Below, in pieces: positions 1 through 7,801 of a stretch of 58,040 nucleotides of DNA; position 1 is the stretch's first letter, and each line of letters starts with the position of its first letter. The position numbers and the translations under genes were made by a program. This DNA is from Gammaproteobacteria bacterium (GTDB lineage Bacteria; Pseudomonadota; Gammaproteobacteria; Pseudomonadales; Pseudohongiellaceae), in contig JAQWOJ010000070.1 in assembly GCA_029245905.1 (NCBI GenBank), forward strand, positions 1 to 58,040, given 5' to 3'. The notes beneath the pieces are model-generated. The model searched no databases and was not told the origin of the DNA. It saw only the letters and a program-made list of their open reading frames with translations.

Positions 1-2
1 GT

Positions 3-287
3 AACGCGGAACTCACTTTTACAATCGTAAACAAAAATGATATCGAGACTTATGCGTATCAAATTCTTGGTGAAGAAAAAATTGTTACTCCCTTAGGGAC
101 ATTTGAGAGCATCAAAATAGCAAGAACACATAGCAAAAACAGTGGGAGAGAGACAATATTCTGGTTAGCTCTGGATTTTGAAGGAATATTACTACGAGCG
201 CGGCAAACGACACCATCTGGTATCAATATATTTTTAGAAATTCAATCCGGCATAGTAAACGATCGTCCGATTACCGGAGCAAACTAA
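3..287 (+). CDS. DUF3108 family protein, C-terminal part (partial)
   Basis: This is an open frame entering from the left edge and ending at TAA 285-287. The 94 visible residues contain a TPLGTF stretch followed by an IKIART strand and an FWLALDFEG strand. That pattern resembles the C-terminal half of DUF3108 proteins, which are usually exported and of unknown function, with a beta-rich fold. The start and any signal peptide lie outside the window. The stop overlaps the end of the convergent fleQ-like gene by four bases, so the two are tail to tail. In pseudomonads a DUF3108 gene often follows purM-purN, but that cannot be tested here. Family assignment rests on pattern recognition only. Confidence 0.6.
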   Translation, partial: NAELTFTIVNKNDIETYAYQILGEEKIVTPLGTFESIKIARTHSKNSGRETIFWLALDFEGILLRARQTTPSGINIFLEIQSGIVNDRPITGAN

Positions 288-1834
288 TTCAGTCGAAGAT
301 TTTCAGATTCAGGATTTTCTATTTCTTCTGACAAAGCGGTAACGGCAATTTTACTTTCATCATGTTTTTTGATCATCTGATATTTTCTCATTTTTTCAAC
401 GAGAGTCGTTCTACGAATACCAAGTCGATCCGCCGCCCGAGCAACAACACCCTCACTGTGCCCCAATGCTTGCTCTATCAACGATCTTTCTAGATTCGCC
501 AGATATTCTTTCAAATCCAAACCTCTTAGGGGCAACAGAGACTGTGCCTCTCGGTTTTCGAATACAGAAGCCTCTTTCTCGCTCAGGCCGTCCGGCCCTT
601 TATTATCCCCGATATGCTTTTTCACCAAAGATTCATCTGACCTGATATTAGCAGCATGCCGAAACCTCATTGGTAGTTCATTTATCCCAATAATTGCGTG
701 CGGATGCAAAATAGACATTCTCTCTACTAGATTTGCTAGTTCTCGAACATTTCCAAGCCAATCGTGTCGACAAAGCGAGGAAATGGCACTAGAGTTAAAT
801 CGGATCGACCCTCGCTTCTCCGCCTCCATAATTCTAATCAGCTCATCTAACAAAAGAGGAATATCTTCCGCTCTATCTCGAAGAGGCGGCATATCGATTG
901 GGAAAACGTTAATTCGATAATATAAGTCCTGGCGGAAATTTTCTTCCAGAATCATTTTCTCTAAGTCTTTATGCGTTGCCGCTATAATTCTTACATTGGT
1001 TTTTACTGTTTTAACCCCGCCAACCCTCTCGAAGCTTTTCTCTTGTAAGACTCTCAATAATTTTACTTGCATATTTAGCGTCATATCACCAATTTCATCT
1101 AAGAATAAGGTCCCCCCATCAGCGAGCTCAAAGCGGCCTTCTCTCGAAGAGATAGCTCCAGTAAAGGCCCCTTTTTCATGACCGAATAATTCACTTTCTA
1201 AAAGCTCGCTCGGAATCGCCCCGCAATTGATAGGGATGAAGGGCTTATCTGCTCTCGCAGAATTTAGATGCAGACTTCTAGCAACAACTTCTTTGCCAGT
1301 GCCAGATTCTCCCATTATCAGAACACTTACTTCTGTATCAGAAACCTGCGACATCATTCTTCTCACGTGCTGTATCGCTTGGCTTTTACCAACAAGCCCA
1401 TGAAAAACATTAGAATCGACTATACCATCAACATCCCGCAATCGATTGTAGCGCTCTTTAAAGAGTCTAGCTTTACGAAAAGCATCTACTAAAGACTGAT
1501 AATTTAAATTATCGGTTGCTAGGAGTATGGTCCGCGCAATTAATTCTGAATCTTTTATTCCCGAAATATCCTGAGGAGGCAAAATTATGAACGATATACC
1601 AGCCTCCCACTCGAATATCTCTTGAATGAGTCTCTCAAAAGGAGTTGATTCACATCGGCCAATTATTGCAATCGCAACCTGGCTTGGATCTTGAATCAGA
1701 TTTGAAGCCGCCGAATGCCAAGCGTTCGAATGGATAGAAACTACCTCTTCACCGAGAAATCCAATAATGGTTTCCAGATCATGGCGAGATGATTCATCAT
1801 CATCTATTATTAAAACCTTGGTTCCTTCAACCAT
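284..1834 (-). CDS. fleQ: FleQ-type sigma-54-dependent transcriptional activator
   Basis: This 516-residue protein can be followed along almost its whole length against Pseudomonas FleQ, the master activator of flagellar genes and c-di-GMP-responsive regulator of exopolysaccharide. Residues 1-120 form a receiver-like domain without a phosphorylatable Asp, as in FleQ. The AAA+ domain has Walker A GESGTGKE at 175-182, the sigma-54 contact loop GAFTGA at 222-227 and Walker B LFLDEI at 243-248. A Fis-type helix-turn-helix closes the protein near residues 465-490 (GVVARAADRLGIRRTTL). The LFRS c-di-GMP motif of Pseudomonas FleQ is replaced by VFHG at 143-146. The gene is divergent from the FlgM-like gene, and no flagellar structural gene is in view. 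Family membership is very sure; the regulated genes are unknown. Confidence 0.9.
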   Translation of the reverse strand: MVEGTKVLIIDDDESSRHDLETIIGFLGEEVVSIHSNAWHSAASNLIQDPSQVAIAIIGRCESTPFERLIQEIFEWEAGISFIILPPQDISGIKDSELIARTILLATDNLNYQSLVDAFRKARLFKERYNRLRDVDGIVDSNVFHGLVGKSQAIQHVRRMMSQVSDTEVSVLIMGESGTGKEVVARSLHLNSARADKPFIPINCGAIPSELLESELFGHEKGAFTGAISSREGRFELADGGTLFLDEIGDMTLNMQVKLLRVLQEKSFERVGGVKTVKTNVRIIAATHKDLEKMILEENFRQDLYYRINVFPIDMPPLRDRAEDIPLLLDELIRIMEAEKRGSIRFNSSAISSLCRHDWLGNVRELANLVERMSILHPHAIIGINELPMRFRHAANIRSDESLVKKHIGDNKGPDGLSEKEASVFENREAQSLLPLRGLDLKEYLANLERSLIEQALGHSEGVVARAADRLGIRRTTLVEKMRKYQMIKKHDESKIAVTALSEEIENPESENLRLN

Positions 1835-2119
1835 AAAGATATTATTACTCTTGTCGTTATAATTTAGGCTCAGCGTAAAACAAGCTTATTGATGACTGTT
1901 AATTGTATACTAAAAGGTTTCCCAACGGTCGACGAAATAGAGGTGGTTAGGCGAAATTAGGCTTTAAATTAGGCAATCTCTATGTATTACAGCCTGTTTA
2001 GTGTTTTGTTGGTTTATCAACCTTCAATTTTTAGGATTGCAAAATGTCAACGCCTGAACTAGATCGACACCTGTCAACGTAAAAGTTGTCATTTATTTAG
2101 ACATTGAAGAACCAGACTC

Positions 2120-2320
2120 ATGATTCCCTCAGATCCAGAAATCATACAATACCTCGAAGCTAACGCCGACCTGATAAAAAATGCATCTGGCGAACTATCA
2201 GTTATTAACACATCTAAAATTGTCGAAATCCATAGCCGCATCACTGCGCGAGAATATAAAATAGACACAGAAAAATTAGCCGATAAGTTGCTATCGTTAG
2301 AAGCAAAAATAGAATTTTAA
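2120..2320 (+). CDS. flgM: Short FlgM-like anti-sigma-28 factor
   Basis: This is a 66-residue protein with ATG start 2120 and a purine-rich GAAGAA a few bases upstream. Residues 28-60 align without gaps to the C-terminal sigma-binding half of FlgM. An IN..(K/R)(V/I) start is followed by an I..(R/G)E(Y/L)K(I/M)DT strand-helix junction and a K(I/L)AD.L(I/L) helix. FlgM binds FliA (sigma-28) and holds late flagellar transcription off until it is exported. Typical FlgM is about 95-105 residues with a disordered, export-competent N-terminus; here that part is only about 25 residues. The neighbour on the other strand is a FleQ homologue, so two flagellar regulators sit together. Assignment is from residue pattern only. 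Confidence 0.68.
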   Translation: MIPSDPEIIQYLEANADLIKNASGELSVINTSKIVEIHSRITAREYKIDTEKLADKLLSLEAKIEF

Positions 2321-2372
2321 GTATAGACCAAAGTAAATGTTACTCAGAATCCATTAATTGATCAAAAGGTTA

Positions 2373-2414
2373 GAGACTAATTTAGAGCCTCCTGAGGAAC
2401 CTTAAATTAGTCTC
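2373..2414. terminator. Long inverted repeat between convergent genes, probable bidirectional terminator
   Basis: Perfect 12-base arms GAGACTAATTTA (2373-2384) and TAAATTAGTCTC (2403-2414) enclose a loop that itself contains CCTC-CT-GAGG. The right arm covers the stop codon of the minus-strand glycosyltransferase fusion. On the minus strand a short T run (complement of 2364-2367) follows the hairpin. It sits exactly between two convergent genes, which suits termination of both. The plus-strand side has no clear T tract. Confidence 0.55.
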
Positions 2415-3771
2415 GGGCATCCCAGTCAAGCGGAGGAGAGAGCTCTTGGAGTCTAAGCAAGTCTTCTGGCCGATCTACATCCCAGAGAGGTTCCATGGTT
2501 ACGTAATCTATTCCTAAGGCCATAGCATTGTGTACAGTTTGACTGAAAACCTGTTCTGAGCCCCAATCGATATCTCTAAACAGCTCAGGATAAATTCCAT
2601 TAACTCCTATCAGAACATAACCTCCATCTTCGGCTGGCCCTAAAACTAATTTAACGCCTTGATTTAGATGAGATGCCGCCTTTTTTAAATAGGTCTCAGT
2701 AATAGCAGGACAATCGCAGCCAAACAACAAAACCCCCGTTTTCGCCGGCACGGCCAGAGCTTGAGAAATAGCAAAAAACATTTTCTCCCCCAAATTACCC
2801 TCCGGTTGCTTAATAAGAGAGTCTCCTGCGGATAGTGAACCTAAAAAAGTTTGATTGGGATCAGAAGTAAGCCAAAACTGAGTCTCTGCGATAGCCGTAT
2901 TTTTAAGTAGCAGAAGCATTCGTTCGCACATAGCCTTGTGCAATGACAGCGATTTTTCGACACCAATCGACGAATGAAGCCTTTTTTTCACTTTCCCAAG
3001 TTCCGGGCTTCTCCCAAACAATAAAATGCTAAGATGAGGATGGGAGTATGGGTGCTTAGCCGAGTTCTCTGCATTTTTTGATAAAGAGTAATCAGGATAA
3101 TAAATAGTAGCAAGTCGCTCAGGGCTTACCCCAAACCAATATTGGAGACGCAGCCACCACATTAAAAATATTGTCCTCAAAGTCCCGTTTTTTTCCCACC
3201 TTCTGCTCGATGAAATGACTGCATTATTTAAGATAATCGGAGAGATATACTTTTTCAGACGTTTGCAAACAGCGACATCTTCCATTAACGCAACGTCTGG
3301 AAAACCCTCAATACTATTAAACAATTGGGCACCAACGAACAAAGTTTGATCCCCTGTACATATACCCGTAAGCTTTGACCGAACTCGCATAAACTTACTT
3401 ATTAGAGTGAAAAAGGATGCAGGATTCGAAAATTTTAGATTAAACCACCCCCAAACAATATCCTCTCCCTTAACGCGCCTTTGCAATTCTTGCAAACCAC
3501 TTCCTGGTAATAGAGTATCACTATGAAGAAAGAGAAATAGTTCCCCTTGTGCATTAGTGGCTCCAACATTCATTTGGTTAGCTCGCCCTCTGGCCGCTAC
3601 GAGGAACTTATCTGCCAGAGGCGTTGCAATTTCGGCAGTCCGATCTGTTGAGCCCCCATCAACCACTATTATTTCCAGGTAACGAGTACGAAAGCCCTGT
3701 AACACTGAAAGGCATTCGCGTAACGAATTTTCCTCATTCAGAACCGGGATAATAACAGATATCAACTTCAT
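2407..3771 (-). CDS. Glycosyltransferase (TIGR04283-like) fused to DUF2064/TIGR04282 nucleotidyltransferase-like domain
   Basis: The 454-residue protein has two domains. Residues 1-225 form a family 2 glycosyltransferase of the TIGR04283 type, with SVIIPVLNEE at the N-terminus, VVDGGSTDRT near 36-45 and the HSDT metal-binding motif near 83-86. Residues from about 245 form a DUF2064 (TIGR04282) domain with the CofC/MobA-like fold, showing LFGRSPELGKVKKRL, LFGCDCPAI and GPAEDGGYVLIG. Separate or fused versions of these two families commonly sit beside ArsS radical SAM genes in clusters linked to arsenosugar formation. The gene lies 16 bases downstream of arsS and is surely in the same operon. 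The exact sugar donor and acceptor are not known from sequence. No arsM is in the window. Confidence 0.85.
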   Translation of the reverse strand: MKLISVIIPVLNEENSLRECLSVLQGFRTRYLEIIVVDGGSTDRTAEIATPLADKFLVAARGRANQMNVGATNAQGELFLFLHSDTLLPGSGLQELQRRVKGEDIVWGWFNLKFSNPASFFTLISKFMRVRSKLTGICTGDQTLFVGAQLFNSIEGFPDVALMEDVAVCKRLKKYISPIILNNAVISSSRRWEKNGTLRTIFLMWWLRLQYWFGVSPERLATIYYPDYSLSKNAENSAKHPYSHPHLSILLFGRSPELGKVKKRLHSSIGVEKSLSLHKAMCERMLLLLKNTAIAETQFWLTSDPNQTFLGSLSAGDSLIKQPEGNLGEKMFFAISQALAVPAKTGVLLFGCDCPAITETYLKKAASHLNQGVKLVLGPAEDGGYVLIGVNGIYPELFRDIDWGSEQVFSQTVHNAMALGIDYVTMEPLWDVDRPEDLLRLQELSPPLDWDARD

Positions 3772-3787
3772 CAGATGATAACAACGA

Positions 3788-4807
3788 TCAACTATCTAGT
3801 GAGCCCGCACAACTACTTCCTTGACCGGCAGTACACCCGAAACAATGCTCACCAACATTAATTGGATTTCCTTTTATTTCACGATTTAACAACTCTGAGA
3901 TATGGGTTCGAGAACTCTTTCGATTAATAAATGACGCGTCCAACATTTGGTTGAAGTCACAATCGTACGCATATCCATTAAAATCAACACTCAACAAATT
4001 ACGACACATCACTGTGTCTAAATTATCTTTATTATAATTTTCTCTTAGTATACTCATATAATTATTATAAAGACCTTTAGCCAGAAGCATACCTCCAAAC
4101 CGTTTTATAGGCATATTTGTTATAGTGAACAATTGGTTAAAAACAATGCCATGCTCTGAGCCCAAGGCTTCTTTATATGCTATCTCTAAACTATTTTGTG
4201 GAGGTGGTAAATCAAGCCCTTCAGGATTGAAAACAAGATTTAATCGCTTATTTGAATCAACCCCATATCCCAATTCGTTCAGATTCTTTAATACCTCAAT
4301 GCTCTCTTCGTAAACGCCTTTGCCTCTTTGTCGTTCTACTTTTTGCGGAGTATAGCAAGGTAGCGAGGCGGTGATTGTAACACTTTGCTCAGCAAGGAAT
4401 TCGGCCATCGTCTCAAAACCAGGCTGTTTTAGTATTGTTAAATTGCAGCGATCGATTACATCAATTTCATTGCGACGTGCCTCTCTTACTAGGTATTTAA
4501 AATGAGGATTCAATTCTGGAGCCCCTCCTGTTAAGTCGAGGATTTTTACTGAGTGAGCCAAGATAAATTCTAAAACAATTTCTATATTATCTTTAGTCAT
4601 CAGCTCAGTTCGATTAGGCCCAGCATTTACGTGACAATGGCTGCAGCTAAGATTACATTTATAGCCCAAATTTACCTGCATAATCTCTAAATCAGCTCGC
4701 CTTATTTGCGGAAAATTCTTTCTAAAAAGCAAAGGTTTCGTATCTAACATAATTTTGACAGCGAAATATTTTCGAGAGCATGTAATTGTTTTATCGAGCG
4801 CATGCAT
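3788..4807 (-). CDS. arsS: ArsS-type radical SAM protein
   Basis: The radical SAM cluster motif CNLSCSHC is at residues 51-58 of the long form (CxxxCxxC). It is followed by a glycine-rich LTGGAPELN SAM-binding stretch. The C-terminus has the pattern CRN...CDFN...CFGCTAG....C expected for auxiliary Fe-S ligands in the ArsS/TIGR04167 family. ArsS is thought to transfer a 5'-deoxyadenosyl group to a methylated arsenical on the way to oxo-arsenosugars. The first residues before MLDTKPLL (ATG at 4750) may not be translated; neither start has a convincing ribosome site, so the true length is 320 or 339 residues. The gene heads a two-gene operon with the glycosyltransferase fusion. Because no arsM is visible, the arsenical role here is inference from family and neighbour. 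Confidence 0.85.
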   Translation of the reverse strand: MHALDKTITCSRKYFAVKIMLDTKPLLFRKNFPQIRRADLEIMQVNLGYKCNLSCSHCHVNAGPNRTELMTKDNIEIVLEFILAHSVKILDLTGGAPELNPHFKYLVREARRNEIDVIDRCNLTILKQPGFETMAEFLAEQSVTITASLPCYTPQKVERQRGKGVYEESIEVLKNLNELGYGVDSNKRLNLVFNPEGLDLPPPQNSLEIAYKEALGSEHGIVFNQLFTITNMPIKRFGGMLLAKGLYNNYMSILRENYNKDNLDTVMCRNLLSVDFNGYAYDCDFNQMLDASFINRKSSRTHISELLNREIKGNPINVGEHCFGCTAGQGSSCAGSLDS

Positions 4808-4970
4808 TGTCTAACAAATTGATTACAAAGACTAGACATGATCTAAAGCAGGAAAAATCAAGATGTTACTTGTTATCAAAGCCCAGAAATCTTTAGTCCG
4901 CTCGCGAAAAAATGATGTTTTATTCGAGTAACAATGTTTCTGTTAACTTTTTTCAAGGAAAGCTACTGCT

Positions 4971-5279
4971 TTGAAACCCATGGCCGATACTAGCCTTGTG
5001 GTATTTGGCAACACGGTAATCTTAATAGATCAGATGAAACCTAAAAATTTTTACATAATTGCATCTGCATCAAGCGATCCAGATTTGAAAGTGGAAATTT
5101 CGGGCCCCTATAACACTCAAAAGAGTGCCGAGGCCGACTTGGCTTCGGCAGTTAAAAGCGCTAAGGCTCTTGACCCTTACGCCAGAGAATTTCAATACAG
5201 CATTTGTCAATTAGAGAGCGACAAGCCAGGCATAATACAACACATGGCAGAAACTCATTTAACATCAGCGCAACCTTAA
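4971..5279 (+). CDS. Small protein of unknown function
   Basis: I do not recognise this 102-residue protein. The frame opens with TTG 4971, which has AAGGAA ten bases upstream; ATG 4980 and ATG 5034 are alternatives. Residues 24-85 look like a compact alpha/beta unit: an IIASASSDPDL strand-loop, a GPY turn, and a helix rich in Ala, Ser and Lys (QKSAEADLASAVKSAKALDP). No signal peptide, membrane segment or cysteine motif is present. The gene stands alone, divergent from arsS and convergent with malonyl-CoA decarboxylase. Codon use looks like the neighbours, so it is probably real, but no function is offered. Confidence 0.6.
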   Translation: MKPMADTSLVVFGNTVILIDQMKPKNFYIIASASSDPDLKVEISGPYNTQKSAEADLASAVKSAKALDPYAREFQYSICQLESDKPGIIQHMAETHLTSAQP

Positions 5280-5369
5280 AGGCACTCCATCTTCACTTAA
5301 ACTAATCACAGATTGATCCTGTTTCGCTTTATAAGAAGCAAATGTCACGTCAATCGCGGTTACTATCCT

Positions 5370-6668
5370 TTACTGCACCTTTACTAAAAGAGATTTTAAC
5401 TTATCACTGTACTCAATACCCCCCTCTGTGGCGTACAATTCATGATTTTCTTCAATATGATTCAGATCATATAGATAATTGACCATGGCTCCCCTAGATT
5501 GACTAATCCCTTTTTCACTCAAATCAGCGCTTTCATTGAGCTGATGAATTGACGCACCATTACCAAGATGAAATCGCGCTACAGGATCCAGCGGGTACTT
5601 GCCTTTTTTCGCTCTCAAGAGATAATTGAAAACTCCCTTTTTAATAACCTCACCTTTGCTTTCGATTATGTCTGTCGAGAGTGGCAGTCCTTTAATCTCT
5701 TCCGCTAATTCCACTAATGCTGTTTCTTTCGCATTATTTGGGGTATTAAGCCAACTATGAAAACCGGGTATTGGTGAAAGCGTTACGAATTTTGAAATGG
5801 AGGGAAATTCGGCTTGAAGCTCCTGAACGACTTGCTTGATCAGAAAATTTCCGAACGATATATTCTTTAGCCCCGGCTGGCAATTACTTATGCTATAGAA
5901 GGTTGCCGTTTTATATTCTGACGCATCATCGTGCCCAACATCCTTATCTTGTAGTATAGAATCAATTGACTTTGGTATTTCTCTCGTTAATGCTACCTCC
6001 ACAAAAATAAGCGGCTCATCGGCAAGAGCCGGATGAAAGAAGGCAAAACATCTCCGGTTTGACGGCTCAATCCGACTCCTTAAATCCTCCCAATCTTTAA
6101 TTTCATGGACTGCTTCATAACGTATAATTCGATCCAGTACAGCCGCTGAAGTTGACCAATTAATCGTCTGGAGAACCAAGAATCCTCGACCAAACCATGA
6201 AGAAAATAATCTAACAAAATCATCATCAACTGAGTTCAACTCTGGGTGCGCTTGAAGATACCCCAGTAAATCTTTGCGCATCGATACAAGATTATGAGTG
6301 GCATCTGGCGTGGAATTAAGCCTGCGCAATAACTCATGCCTTTGTGGTTCAGCAACTTTCGATAGTGAATTTAAGTTAGCACTTGAGGGATTCTTTTTGT
6401 ATTTCTCGAAAGCCTTTTCAACTAGGCTCTCTTCTGCATTGAAATCCTGCTCTAAAGATTTAAAAAATTTAAGTTTTAAGTCACTTTCCAGCTCGGAGTA
6501 ACGGTCTAATACTTGCCTGGCTGTAACAATCCCCGATACCTCCCCTACCGTACCCATCAGTTTTTTTAAAAGCTCATCTATCGAATCATGCTCATTAGCG
6601 ACAAAGAACAGCTTACGTTGGCGCTTCACCAATCCGCCCAAAAAATCTTGAAATTGCTTGAAAGCCAT
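5370..6668 (-). CDS. Malonyl-CoA decarboxylase
   Basis: This 432-residue protein fits the malonyl-CoA decarboxylase family, which converts malonyl-CoA to acetyl-CoA and CO2. An N-terminal helical region (1-150) is followed by a GNAT-fold catalytic domain containing FFHPALADEPLIFVEVALT. The proposed catalytic pair is present: Ser298 in SPIPGF and His367 in FHLGNGA. The start MAFKQF is the only good one at the upstream end. The gene is divergent from prpB, and the 211 bases between them must hold both promoters. Some enzymes of this family also act on methylmalonyl-CoA to give propionyl-CoA. That would fit the neighbouring methylcitrate genes, but this link is inference. Confidence 0.92.
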   Translation of the reverse strand: MAFKQFQDFLGGLVKRQRKLFFVANEHDSIDELLKKLMGTVGEVSGIVTARQVLDRYSELESDLKLKFFKSLEQDFNAEESLVEKAFEKYKKNPSSANLNSLSKVAEPQRHELLRRLNSTPDATHNLVSMRKDLLGYLQAHPELNSVDDDFVRLFSSWFGRGFLVLQTINWSTSAAVLDRIIRYEAVHEIKDWEDLRSRIEPSNRRCFAFFHPALADEPLIFVEVALTREIPKSIDSILQDKDVGHDDASEYKTATFYSISNCQPGLKNISFGNFLIKQVVQELQAEFPSISKFVTLSPIPGFHSWLNTPNNAKETALVELAEEIKGLPLSTDIIESKGEVIKKGVFNYLLRAKKGKYPLDPVARFHLGNGASIHQLNESADLSEKGISQSRGAMVNYLYDLNHIEENHELYATEGGIEYSDKLKSLLVKVQ

Positions 6669-6832
6669 TTATTTTATCCCTGGTATTACAACTCAACTAA
6701 TATCAACTGATTTTAAAAAATTAGGACATCAACATAATTTATAGGCAATGAGTAGTTCAAATTTCACCCACCAAAGGGGATGCAGTTAGCGCTTTCCGTC
6801 CCATTATCGCTGAGGAATTTTTCAATTATATG

Positions 6833-6870
6833 TATAATACGACGTATATTAAGTCATATATATAGGGGGT
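6833..6870 (+). promoter_or_regulatory. Probable prpB promoter element, operator-like palindrome and ribosome site
   Basis: A perfect TATAAT lies at 6833-6838, overlapping the palindrome ATACG-A-CGTAT at 6837-6847, so a protein bound there would block the -10 element. No good -35 hexamer is seen. A strong AGGGGG at 6864-6869 sits ten bases before the GTG start of prpB. No sigma-54 (-24/-12) pattern of the PrpR-controlled kind was found in this interval. Confidence 0.45.
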
Positions 6871-6879
6871 CAACTTAAA

Positions 6880-7767
6880 GTGAAAGCTATTTCGAGGGGA
6901 GCAAAATTCAGACAAGCCCTCACAGAAAACTCTCCATTGCAAATCGTTGGAACAATCAATGCCTATTGCGCGATGCTTGCAGAAAATGCCGGACATCAAG
7001 CCATTTACCTTTCTGGAGGAGGTGTGGCTAATGCCTCCTACGGTTTGCCAGACCTAGGAATTACAAGTCTCAACGACGTGATCAACGATGTTGAACGAAT
7101 TTGCAATGCTACTGAGCTACCGCTGCTGGTTGACATTGATACTGGCTGGGGGAGCGCTTTTAATATCGCCAGAACCATTCGCTCTATGGAAAAAGCGGGC
7201 GCTGCAGCGGTTCACATTGAGGACCAGGTTTCTCAAAAACGATGTGGCCATCGGCCAAACAAAGCAATAGTCAGCCAAAGCGAGATGGTAGATCGCGTCA
7301 AAGCAGCCTCTGATAGCAGAATAGACGAAGACTTTGTAATTATGGCCCGTACCGACGCATTAGCAGTAGAAGGTATTGACTCTGCCCTTGAAAGAGCGTC
7401 AGCTTGTGTTGAAGCCGGGGCCGATGCCGTTTTTCCAGAGGCTATCACTGACCTTAATCAATATTGTAAATTCGCGGAGGCCACTGATGCACCCATTCTT
7501 GCGAATATTACGGAATTTGGTAAGACTCCTTTATTTAACTCCGAAGATCTGCAGCGAAGTGGCGTAGCTATGGTTCTTTACCCTCTAAGCGCGTTCAGGG
7601 CTATGAGTAAAGCTGCCACAGAGGTATACGAAAGAATTCTTAAAGATGGAGACCAATCCGCTGTAATTGATCAAATGCAGACCCGGGAGGAGTTGTATGA
7701 AATTCTTAATTATCATGCGTATGAAGAGAAATTAGATTTACTTTTTGAAAAATCCGATAGCAAATAA
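6880..7767 (+). CDS. prpB: 2-methylisocitrate lyase
   Basis: PrpB splits 2-methylisocitrate into pyruvate and succinate, the last step of the methylcitrate cycle for propionyl-CoA. The 295-residue protein has the isocitrate lyase superfamily fold, with the active-site loop KRCGH at residues 120-124 (Cys122), the metal-binding DIDTGWG at 85-91 and HIEDQ at 112-116. The start is GTG at 6880 with AGGGGG ten bases upstream. It is the first gene of prpB-prpC-prpD; prpC follows after a short gap. Length and motifs match the E. coli and Pseudomonas enzymes. Confidence 0.95.
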   Translation: MKAISRGAKFRQALTENSPLQIVGTINAYCAMLAENAGHQAIYLSGGGVANASYGLPDLGITSLNDVINDVERICNATELPLLVDIDTGWGSAFNIARTIRSMEKAGAAAVHIEDQVSQKRCGHRPNKAIVSQSEMVDRVKAASDSRIDEDFVIMARTDALAVEGIDSALERASACVEAGADAVFPEAITDLNQYCKFAEATDAPILANITEFGKTPLFNSEDLQRSGVAMVLYPLSAFRAMSKAATEVYERILKDGDQSAVIDQMQTREELYEILNYHAYEEKLDLLFEKSDSK

Positions 7768-7801
7768 TTAGAGAAATACAGGTGAAAAGAGGAGATGCGT
7801 C

